Assembly (NCBI GenBank): GCA_905221605.1 | Contig: CAJNDS010002355.1 | Location: 1-55,000, forward strand | Direction of reading: 5' to 3' | Length of the DNA: 55,000 bases | From: Symbiodinium natans | Lineage: Eukaryota > Sar > Dinophyceae > Suessiales > Symbiodiniaceae | Shown here: piece by piece, positions 32,780 through 42,700 of the stretch | How positions within the stretch are numbered: the first letter of the stretch is position 1 | Layout: every line of letters starts with the position of its first letter | The notes under the pieces: generated by a model | What the model saw: the letters and a program-made list of their open reading frames with translations, nothing else | Told to the model about the DNA's origin: nothing | Database searches by the model: none | Program-made: the position numbers and the translations under genes

Positions 32780-32870
32780 CACGCGCGCACACACGCACAC
32801 ACACACACACACACACATTCCCTTATTCCAATGACCCCAATAAGGTACCCCCTAGTTTCGTAAACCGCCA
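32780..32870. mobile_element. (CA)n tract and M5 right end
   Basis: About 18 CA units, then ATTCCAATGACCCCAATAAGGTACCCCCTAGTTTCGTAAACC, the inverted M5 terminus. Confidence 0.65.
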
Positions 32871-32929
32871 ACTGCGATGCGACTGCGGCAGGTCCGTGTA
32901 CAGGAAATTCGGGCCTTGGGGCTTATAGA

Positions 32930-33120
32930 ACCCCACTAAGAGGTGCATGGGTACGTAGAAGTAGAGCTATACAAGTAGGGCAACTTTGGTTATAACCTTA
33001 CTTACGGTGCTTAATACCCATTATCAGTACCGCAAAACCCTAAACCTTAAACCCTAAACCCTAAACCCTAGACCCTAAACCCTAAACCCGTACACATAAG
33101 TACCCATGAACCTCCAAGTA
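32930..33120. mobile_element. Family M2 element with telomere array inside
   Basis: Left end CTAAGAGGTGCATGGGTACG and right end GTACCCATGAACCTCCAAGTA. A CCCTAAA array (33035-33090) lies within the right half. Confidence 0.75.
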
Positions 33121-33124
33121 TACC

Positions 33125-33210
33125 CTCAAGCCCGAAACCCCTGGCCATCGAAGCCCAGCGGCGACCACCTGCAGAGGCTCGCGGGTCGTCGCCCGGTCGC
33201 GCCTGGAGCT
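33125..33210 (-). CDS. Candidate exon
   Basis: The minus frame reads RDRATTREPLQVVAAGLRWP. Other frames are open as well. Confidence 0.3.
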
Positions 33211-33419
33211 TAAGGTACTAAAACCCTAAACCCTAAAACCCTAAACCCTGAACCCTAAACCCTAAACCCTAAAACCCTAAACCCTGAACCTAAGGTTACG
33301 GGCCGACGCTTATGGTTTGGGTTTCGGGGTTCAGGGTGTAGAGAGGTCTGCTGTTGAAGCTTTAGGGTTTCGGGTGTAAGGTTTAAGGTTTAGGGTTTAG
33401 GGTTTAGGGTTTAGGGTTA

Positions 33420-33840
33420 CTGACAAGCACCCTGATGGGCCAGAGCGACAATGCTAGAAGAGGGAATGGAGCAAGCAACCAACAGTTCGAGGACTAAACC
33501 CACAACGCGCGTGCAAATTCGTTTGTGCAGGTTCTGGGGGCCTTAGGAAGGAACACACCCTTTGAAACTATTATTATCGAATCGGTTCCCTGAGAAGAAA
33601 AGAAGGGAAACCAAAAATCATCCAACAGCACACCCCAGTCAGACAATATTCCCAGCACATGCCTCTGAAACCTCCTTTTCGTGAGCAGCGCAAGCTACAG
33701 CACCCCCTTGCTAGCCCGGCAGCCCTACGACGATAAGGGCACTTTTTTTTTTTTTTTGTTTTTGGGGGGGGGGGGGGGTGGTTACTTCACAAGGCAACCC
33801 AGACCAAAAAAAAAACAAGGAGCAGGGTACCCCTGGGCTT
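33420..33840. other. Spacer, no gene seen
   Basis: Unique sequence with a T15/G18 homopolymer pair (33744-33780). A short minus-strand open segment follows at 33840-33900 (MLHRSPSHSRPQRRLWVLL). Confidence 0.45.
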
Positions 33841-34045
33841 CAAAAGAACCCAAAGCCGGCGCTGCGGCCTTGAATGGCTTGGGCTTCGGTGCAGCATGGC
33901 CTCAGTTGGGCTGTAAAACCCTAAACCCTAAACCCTAAACCCTAAACCCTAAACCCTAAACCCTAAACCCTAAACCCTGAACCCTAAACCCAAAACCCAA
34001 AACCCTAAACCCTAACCCTAAACCCTAAACCTCTTTCGCCTGCTC

Positions 34046-34140
34046 TTGGAGGTTCATGGGTACTTGCAGGAAGGTAAAGTTCCCAAAGCATAGCTACCCG
34101 ACTCATAACCTTACTTATAAGTGTCCATGAAACTCCAATT
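34046..34140. mobile_element. Palindromic element, family M2
   Basis: CTTGGAGGTTCATGGGTACTT at left, TCCATGAAACTCCAA at right. Confidence 0.75.
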
Positions 34141-34414
34141 GCCCTAAATCCTTAACCCTAAACCCCATAAACCCAGTAATGGGAACAATGCGGGCACCCT
34201 GTACCAAGGGCCCTGTAACTGGCAACTACTCAGCCGACTGCAGGCTTCCACCAGGTTACAGGATTCAGGGTTTAGGATTTTGGGGCTAGGGGTCGAAGGT
34301 TTAGACGGGTTCGGATGTAGGGTTCGGGGTTTAGGACTCTGTGGTTGAGGGTTTGGGGGGTTGGGTTTCGGGGTTTTTGGGGTTTTGGGGTTTAGGGACT
34401 GCCCACAACTGGGC

Positions 34415-34495
34415 CCCCAACCGCAAGGGCATATCAGAGATGTGTTCCTGGCGGAGGCGTTCGGACGTGGGAGGAAGTCCAGAAACTGCCTGGGT
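34415..34495 (-). CDS. Candidate exon
   Basis: After GAACCCAG the minus frame reads VSGLPPTSERLRQEHISDMP and LRLGAQLW. The plus strand is open too. Confidence 0.35.
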
Positions 34496-34514
34496 TCTGA
34501 ACCCCCTGGTCCTT

Positions 34515-34622
34515 TGTAGGAAATGAGGGATTGAGGGCCCTATATATATATATATATGTGTACATATATATATATATATGCCCTGTAAGGGATTATATAG
34601 GGCCCTAATTCCCTCATTCGCG
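34515..34622. mobile_element. Palindromic element, family M7
   Basis: AAATGAGGGATTGAGGGCCC and TATATAGGGCCCTAATTCCCTCATTC, with (TA)n at 34540-34580. Confidence 0.8.
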
Positions 34623-34911
34623 ACTAAGAACCAGCCAGCTTAACAGACTTCCGGGCAGTTCTGTAACTTTTGGTTCCTGTTTAGCTAGCAGACCACCTCT
34701 GCTCGCCTTCCTCCCACCAAAGCAAATAGATCCACAAAACACACTTCTACATGCGTCAGGTTGCAGATGTTACATACCACAGAACTTAAACCATCGTACC
34801 TTGCTGTGTTATGTTCTTCGCTAGATACATGCTTCTGCCAGTCATTATATCAAGCAACAGAAGCATTCCATACCATAATGCATTTCCCTTTTATCTGGTC
34901 GTTCCAGCTTT

Positions 34912-35190
34912 TCACTGTTCCAACTTTTCTGTAAGAAGTATTGGTGTGTTTTGGACTTTTCTTGTTGCTCTCTTACACCTCTTCATGTCATGATCGAATA
35001 ACGCTTTGCCTAGAATGCTTTCTCTGTTCCTAAAACTCGTCCTTGCTCTCTTCAACATTTGTTGCCTGTATCCTTTAACTTTGTCAGCTTTCATTGCTTC
35101 TTCGTTTCGTCTCTCTATTGATCTTACTTTGATCTCGGCAACCAACACAAATATGAATCCTGGCACGGAACATATCAGATGGATAGCCAT
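34912..35190 (-). CDS. Hypothetical reading frame in AT-rich island
   Basis: A 92-codon ATG-started minus frame. The N-terminus is hydrophobic (MAIHLICSVPGFIFVLVAEI) and the rest is very basic and helical (RRNEEAMKADKVKGYRQQML). A 79-codon plus frame overlaps it. Family unknown. Confidence 0.35.
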   Translation of the reverse strand: MAIHLICSVPGFIFVLVAEIKVRSIERRNEEAMKADKVKGYRQQMLKRARTSFRNRESILGKALFDHDMKRCKRATRKVQNTPILLTEKLEQ

Positions 35191-35609
35191 TACTACGTTG
35201 AATACAGTTTTTCAAGTCTTCGGTCATCATCATCCCCTACCATAGTAAGGCATCATCCCTTTTCCACCTTGTTCTCACCATGAGGTCTGGGGTCAGCGGG
35301 CCTCATGGAAACAACCCCCCAAGGCCTACGTCCTTGGAATTCCATGACATAGAAGAATCATTTTTATGAAAAATAAGCATTATTGCATGGTACTTCACAA
35401 TGCCTATGCTCCTCGCATCCAGAACTTCAGAAAACCTTTTTCCGTTCCTTATACATAAACCATAAGTTTTACAATTGCTTCTAGATGTACGGCACAGCAG
35501 TTAAGACGTCCAAAATGTCATTCTATAGAAGGTTCAGGTCATTATTGGTGTTAGTTATTTTCTCTTTGCTTGTTATGTCCAGAAGCTGCTGCCGTGAATA
35601 TGTGAGTTC

Positions 35610-35934
35610 TCAATTCTGTAATGTTTTTTTGCAAGATATGGTTTTGTGAAAGCGCAATTTTGAATGTGCTCTCGTTTGGCCATCGAATTTAATCGAACAA
35701 TGTTCTAATGTCTCTTTCCTTGAAAAACTTAATATCTCGGTTGTTGAGTGTATTAACATAAACATTCTCTTATTCTTATCAACATCACAATCTTCATCAC
35801 TTGGTTTACTGACTGGTTTAGGTTTAGTCGGGAATTCATCAACCTTTTCTTCATCGAGTTCTAGCTTCTCTAAAGTCTCTTGACTACTAATTCCCTTGAC
35901 TGGTTTAACAGCAACATCATCTACATCGCACGTA
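35610..35934 (-). CDS. Hypothetical reading frame in AT-rich island
   Basis: About 107 open codons, probably entered by splicing (ATATAG upstream) and ending in TGA at 35610. It begins CDVDDVAVKPVKGISSQETL with an acidic and lysine-rich linker (LDEEKVDEFPTKPKP) and later reads MFMLIHSTTEILSFSRKETL. Family unknown. The composition is protein-like and the opposite strand is not open. Confidence 0.5.
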
Positions 35935-35978
35935 TAACTATATAAATGTTTTAGATGAAAAGATGTACTAAACGTGAG

Positions 35979-36119
35979 TTAAAGAACCCTGACGAAGACT
36001 TCAACTTTGTTAGTACAAGGCTGAGCCTCCCAGCAAACCTTCGGTTTTGTAGCGGTCATACTATCTAAGCATCTCCTACATGATCTGTTGTATTCTTTGA
36101 TTTTCAAACTGTCTAACAT
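35979..36119 (-). CDS. Hypothetical small reading frame, Cys pairs
   Basis: A 46-codon minus frame, MLDSLKIKEYNRSCRRCLDS then MTATKPKVCWEAQPCTN. The C-x2-C and C-x4-C spacing could bind metal. It may be the exon 5' of the frame at 35610-35934, but the join is not in phase at an obvious site. Confidence 0.4.
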   Translation of the reverse strand: MLDSLKIKEYNRSCRRCLDSMTATKPKVCWEAQPCTNKVEVFVRVL

Positions 36120-36198
36120 TTTCACTGACTTCTACATATCTGACAATTAGGGGACAACATCTTATATCATTCACCAAAAGGGACCATATTTTCGAGAA

Positions 36199-36386
36199 TA
36201 GGGTTTAGGGTTTAGGGTTTAGGGTTTAGGGTTTAGGGTTTCGGGTTTGGGTTTCGGGTTTCCCTAAACCCTAAACCCTAAACCCTAAACCCTAAACCCT
36301 AAACCCTAAACCCTAAACCCTAAACCCTAAACCCTAAACCCTAAACCCTTAAACCCTAAACCCTAAACCCTAAACCCTAAACCCTG
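36199..36386. repeat. Head-to-head telomere arrays (inverted repeat)
   Basis: About six TTTAGGG units, a short GGGTTTCGGGTTT joint, then about 17 CCCTAAA units. The two arms are complementary and can fold back, like the joint of fused telomeres but only 190 bp long. Confidence 0.9.
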
Positions 36387-36682
36387 TTCTGTCCTTTCAT
36401 ACGGGAGCAATGCTTGCATCCTGCTCCATGAAACCCACCTTGCGATCCCGTGCGCGCTAGCGCTTTCTAAGCAGACCAGGGTTGCGGACGGTTTAGGGTT
36501 TAGGGTTTAGGGTTTAGGGTTTAGGGTCTAGGGTTTAGGGTCTAAGGTTTACGGTTTATGTACGGTTTAAAGTTTAGGGTTTAGGGTTTAGGGTTTAGGG
36601 TTTAGGGCGCACAGCTCGCGCCTTTTTTGCTCTTCAGCCTGGACGCTGTCCGAGCCGCTCCACCGTTGGCAGGCTAGCTGCT

Positions 36683-36756
36683 TCACTCGTCTGCCTTGAA
36701 ATCTTCCGTGTCCACCAAGCTTTCCATCACGGCCTTAAGGGCAGCATCGGATGTAG
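36683..36756 (-). CDS. Possible terminal exon
   Basis: After GGGCCTAG the minus frame reads TSDAALKAVMESLVDTEDFK and ADE, then TGA. An acidic helical end followed by a stop suggests a C-terminus. Alternatively GTGAAGCAG is a donor and the stop is intronic. Confidence 0.5.
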
Positions 36757-39700
36757 CTAGGCCCAGGAGTAACCTAGGAATAAACAGGGTACCCCTTTAA
36801 CCCTAAACCCTAAACCCTAAACCCTAAAAAAACAAAAAAGGGGCCAGGCAGCAGGGCGAACCGGCTCACTTCGCACAGGTTGGGAGGAGGGGAGGGGGGG
36901 GTCGGGGAACTCCGTGCTCCAGCAGACAGAGTTCAGGGTTTAGGGTTTGGGGTTTAGGGTTTAGGGTTTGGGGTTAGGGTTTAGGGTTTGGGGTTTAGGG
37001 TTTAAGGCTCAGGGTTCAGGGTCCAGGGTTTCTCGTGTATCTGCATTATGGGGTGTTTTGGGGTGCACGCAGGGTCTCAAGCCTGACCCCAGCTCCCGGC
37101 CCCGAGTCCCAAACTGCTAGGCTGCTACCCTGCCAACCTGCCGACCCAGAAACATGGTTTAGGGTTTAGGGTTTAGGGTTTAGGGTTTAGGGTTTAGGGT
37201 TTAGGGTTTAGGGTTTAGGGTTTAGGGTTTAGGGTTTAGGGTAAAGCAAACAAACACGCAAGTAAACGCGAGGGCTTTGGGCTTAGTACCAGGATGAAGG
37301 CTAAGATGCTTCTTCTAGATCACAGCCTTTGAGAAGGATGCAGATTCTCTGGGGGCTGCGCTGGGCCAGGCCGAGGCGGATCGCGTAGCGTCAAAAATAG
37401 AATAGGGCTTTGCGGGATGTTTTTTGTGGAATTATCAAGGGACCATGAGGGAATACTACCAGTAATTGTTCCGACCCCTATTAGTAGGAAGCCCGGCGTG
37501 CTCGACACGCCGCAAGAGCCTTTTAGGGTTTAAGGCGCTCAGGGGTGTTTCGAAGGTGCTTTGCGCCGCACCCCATGCTTCTGAACCCTAAAACCTGAAC
37601 CCTAAACCATACACCCTAAACCCTAAACCCTAAACTCTAAACTCTAAACCGTATGGTACCACTGGGCTACCAAGTGGTAGGGCTCAACCCGAAACCCTAA
37701 ACCCTAAACCCTCAACCCTACCGGGGCCTGTGGGGAGGCCATGATTCCAGCCATGATGGCGGACGCGGCCTCCTTCACAATCTCCTGCAAACCAGCTCAG
37801 TGTCTACTCCGCAGGAATAATACGTTAGGGTTTAGGGTTTAGGGTTTAGGGTTGAGGATTTAGGGTTTAGGGTTTAGGGTTTAGGGTTTAGGGCGGTTTA
37901 GGGCGGTTTAGGGTCACCGAGTGCCCGAGAACATCTGCAAAAAACAAGGGGCCCTGCTTTGGACCCTGAAGCAGGGCATCGAGTAGCTTTTCTACGACCC
38001 TGAGCGCGTAATGGGGTTTAGGGTTTAGGGTTTAGGGTTTCGGGTTTAGGGTTTAGGGTTTGGGGTTTAGGGTTGTCTATGGGCTTACTGGCGATAGGGT
38101 CCAAAGCCTGAGTGCTATGTTACGTACGTAGATAGATCATTAGATAGAGAAAGTGACATGTACGAGCACGTATGTACTCTGTGGACCAAATGAACCCGAC
38201 AACCGGGGTGATAGACCGTATACTATTCTACTAAGGTATATCAACCATATGACCCTTTTGGGGTTCATTCGCTCCCCAAGGTATGAACTGTTTGCATAAT
38301 TGTAGACGGGGAGCCATCCCCCCCTTAATTTGCATACGATTTCCGGGGTGTGAACTTTTCATCGACTATGTTTGTGTGGACTTTTCATCGATTTTGATAT
38401 GCATAGGGGGATGAGTCGAAATGGTTTTAGGGGCCTGCGTGTCGCCCTTCGCACTCTGTTGTTCCTGCGGCTGCTGATGCTGTCAATGCGGCGTAGAAGT
38501 CGCATGGCCGTGTATCCCCAGACTGAGGTTTGAGGGCTTTGGGGGTTGAGGGTTTAGACAAACCCGAAACCCTAAACCCTAAACACGAAACCCTGCACCA
38601 GGCCTTGTCGTCGGTCGGCTCCACGGCAAGCCCGGAAACGGTGGAGTTGGGACTTGTCCAGTTCCTTGGTAGCCCAGCCACCATATTGTAAATAAGAGCA
38701 CCCTTGTTGTGGTTTAGGGTTAAGGACTCTTTATAAGGGAACCTTGAACCAAAAAAGAAAGCAACCCTAAACCCTAAACCCTAAAACCTAAACCCTAAAC
38801 CCTAAAACCTAAACCCTAAACCCTAAACACTAAACCCTAAACCCTAAACCCCAAACCCCAAACCCTAAACCCTAAACCCTACACAAAGGGACAAGGGCAC
38901 CGCTGGGCTTCCAAGGTTCGGGTCCAGGACGAGGCAGCGGAACTCGTAGCTTTGACGTGGTCGGTCAGCGGTCATGTTCTCCTTCCTTGTTTAGGGTTTA
39001 GGGTTTAGGGTTTAGGATTTAGGGTTTAGGGTTTAGGGCTTAGGGTTTAGGGCTTAGGGCTTGGGGTTTAGGAGGGTTCAGGGGTTAGGGCCTAGGAGGG
39101 TTTAGGGCTTAGGGTAGTCTTCCTTCCTTTTTTGAAAGGGTTTGAGGGTGTAGGGCTTGGGCTTTAAGAGGGTTTAGGGTTTAGGAGTGTTTAGGGTTTG
39201 GGGTTTAGGGGGGGGTTTAGGGTTTAGGGTTTGGGAGGGTTTAGGGTTTAGGAAGGTCTAGAGTCTAAGGTTTAGGGTCGGGTTTAGGGTTTAGGGTCCC
39301 GGGCTTAGGGTTTAGGGTCCCGGGCTTAGGGTTTAGGGTTTGGGGTTTAGGAGGGTACTGGGTTCAGGGTCTAGGGTTTAGGGATTAGGGGTTAGGAGGG
39401 TTTAGGGCTTGGGTTTAGGGTTGAGAGTTGTTGCAGCGGCTTGCGAAATCTCCGAAAGATTGCTAACCGGAAAAATTGGTCAACGGAATCACTCTTACAG
39501 TGGATTGCAAAACGTGCAGGTGGTGTGTCTGCAGGGGCTGACGCAATGTAGAGCCTGGAGAGAGAATCCTACACCCCAAACCCCAAACCCTCCACCCTCA
39601 ACCCGAAACCCTGAACCCTAAACCCTAAACCCTGCACCCTAACCCTAAACGCTGAACCCTGAACCCGAAACCCAACACACCGCGAAACCCTCGCTCCAAA

Positions 39701-42700
39701 CTGCTTTCTGCAACCGGGCATCCGAATGAATCGAAAGGCAGAATGTGGAGTTCCGGTATAGCCTTTGCCCGCGCTCTCTGCACGCAGCTAAAAGCACAAC
39801 ATTCTTTAGGGTTTAGGGTATAGGATTTAGGGTTATAGAAGAGCTTTCTTTCCACTTCTTAGACTACTATATACTTATATGGTTTATGCTCTTGTCGGTG
39901 CTATCCTGGAATACTATACTCTTTCGCATTTTTACACTATTGCATTATTAAATGTTTCCATGCTCAAAGCCAATATAAGCCGTTCTTTTATGTCTACAAG
40001 ACTCACAGCTCAAGGACTTGAAGTTGACAAAGGCATGGCGATGGTTTGTGATGAAAGGGTGAGGGTTCAGGGTTTAGGGTTTAGGATCTAGGATCTAGGG
40101 TCTAGGGTCTAGGGTCTAGGGTCTAGGGTCTAGGGTCTAGGGTCTAGGGTTCAGGGTTCAGGGTTCAAGGGTTCAGGGTTCAGGGTTTAGGGTTGAGGGT
40201 CTAGGGTGAGGTGAGGTGCTTGAACCCCCCCCCCCCAAAAAAAAAAAAAAAACTCCAGAACGCGCACAGGGGTTTAGGGTTCAGGGTTCTGGCTCCAAAA
40301 CCGTACGGCTTAAGATGTGATATATCCAAGGCAGCAGGACAGACGAGTCCCGAGATTTACCAAGCCTGACAGCTCAAACTTGAAGGCATCACAGGCCGTG
40401 AGGACGCATGCCCTCAAGGCAGAGCATACAGGGCCTCCCGAAATTGGGGGGTACCTTGTTGGGGGTCCCCTATTTGCGTAAACTCCCATACTTCACATGG
40501 CCTACAGAAAGGCGGCGATCCCCTCACCGCCTTCTGTCAGGACGAGCCGCGAGTTCCCCCGGGTCCCTCGTGAGGGCTTGTGATGAACCTGGCGCCAGTG
40601 ACAGCTCACAGCAAACATGCAGGTTGCCTTAGGTGCGGTAGCATCAGTCCGTGCTGTATGATATCCATCGCTGGGGATGTTCCCCTTATACTAACAGTCC
40701 TCAATCGGGATTAGAGCACCCCCCCTCCTATAATCCCTATTAATGACTGTTCGTACAAGGGGGAACATCCAATCCATCGCTCAATCGGTCGTGCAAAACA
40801 AACCTTGAAGTGTCTCCATGGGTGCATGGCGAGTATATCCGGAGCATGAGGCCAACGTGTATTCGGCAGCAGCGTGAACTTTGCAGACCCCCCCCCCCGC
40901 CACCTTAAAACCCAAAGACAACAAGCACCAAACCCTAAAACACTAACGCACCCTCAAAACCCTAAAATTGGGCTTTAAAAACCCTAAAGCCCAGCAAACA
41001 GAGGACACTCTCAGTTTGGGAGTTCCAACTTGGGATGTTCCCCCTTATACTAACAGTCCTTTATAGAGATTATAATGGGGGGGGGGGGGGGGGATGGGGT
41101 ACTATAACCCCAATTATGGACTGTTTGTATAAGGGGGGAGGAAACATCCCAAGTTCCAACTGTGTTTGGGGGGGGGGGGGGGGGGTGACCGGAAGCAATC
41201 TTTGAGAGCTCGGAGGATGGAGCAGAAAAGAATAATTCTTGATAATTAGGGATTAGGGTTTAGGGTTTAGGGTTTAGGGTTTAGGGTTTAGGGTTTAGGG
41301 GAATTCGGGAATTCCGCACTTGCATCCCCGCATATAACTCTTCAAGGGACGAAATAACACCCGTTTTCTCTAAGTCCCTGCTACTTTGAAGTTGGGGTAC
41401 TGATACGTAGGGGTTTGGGGTTTAATATTGGATTCAGGGTTTAGGGGTACTGATAAGTAGAGTCATGAGTACCCTGAATTAAGTTACAACCATGGTTACC
41501 CTACTTATAACCCTACTTATAAGTGCCCGAATCCCTGCACCGTAAACCCTGAACCCTGAACCCTAAACCCTAAACCCTAAACCCTAAACCCTAAACCCTA
41601 AACCCTAAACCCAAATAAGAACAGTAAGAGAAGGCTCATGTTGGGTCGGAGTCTTGAAACTTGTTGGGGGTTTAAGGCTTCGGCTTCGAGCAGCATCCTT
41701 AGATCAGCCTACACCCCCCCAAACAGTACGCCCTAATCCCTAAACCCTAAACCCTAAACCCCAAACCCTAAACCCTGAACCCTAAACCCCAAACCCTAAA
41801 CCCTAAACCCTAAACCCAAAGCCTAACACTAAACTCTACATCCTCTCTACTCACTTCAACGCACTTAAAGCCGCCTGTAGCCTTCGCCTCGCTTCAGCTC
41901 CTCGGCTCCATGTCTGTCTGATAATTTGAGGGTTTAGGGTTTAGGGCTTAGGGTTTAGGGTTTAGGGTTTAGGGTTTAGGGGTTTTGGGTGTAGGGTCAT
42001 GACAAGAATCACACTAACAACCGCACGAATAAGAACACCTGCGAATGCTGCAACGCAATCGCGTTGCACCCATGAGTGCCATGTTAAACCCTAAACCCTA
42101 AACCCTAAACCCTAAACCCTAAACCCTAAACCCTAAACCCTACATCCTGCACCAGTGAAACGGCACGGAATTCAGCCCAGGATCCTTGTAGTACCACCTT
42201 CGGGCCGGAGCTCATATTTGGTTGAAGGTTCACTGGGTTTCAGGATTGGGGGTTTAGGGTCGAGGGCTTAGGGTTTAGGGTTTAGGGTTTGGGGTTTAGG
42301 GTTTAGGGTTTAGGGTTTGAGGCCCAGGGTTTACAGGGCTTAGGGTTCAGGATTTCGGGTTTAGGTTTCGGGGTTGTTGGACGCACAGGGGGTTGATAAG
42401 CTGTACCCGGCCAGGCCATGTAGACTTCGATGTTTTTCCCCACCCCTTGGTTCGGGATTGCTAGATTTTTACGTCAGCCCATGCTAGTCACCTCCTGGAC
42501 TCCTCGCCCAACGCCACCCGGTCTCCCTAAACCCTGAACCCTAAACCCTAAACCCTAAACCCTCAACCCTAAACCCTAAACCCTAGAGCCCTCCACCGAG
42601 CCCTGGATTCCCAGCAAAGCACGCAAAGAGTCCTGCTGAGCATCATCCCTGGAGTGCCAACCCCCCAGCAAAGCCCACAGAGAGGGGATTGGAGGGTTTA

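Larger units (their letters stand above)
34640..36185. other. AT-rich island without telomere arrays
   Basis: About 1.5 kb with clearly lower GC than the rest and not one telomere-type array or recognised MITE. Minus-strand frames are open in several places. It may be an intergenic region, an inserted element, or DNA of different origin. Confidence 0.6.
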
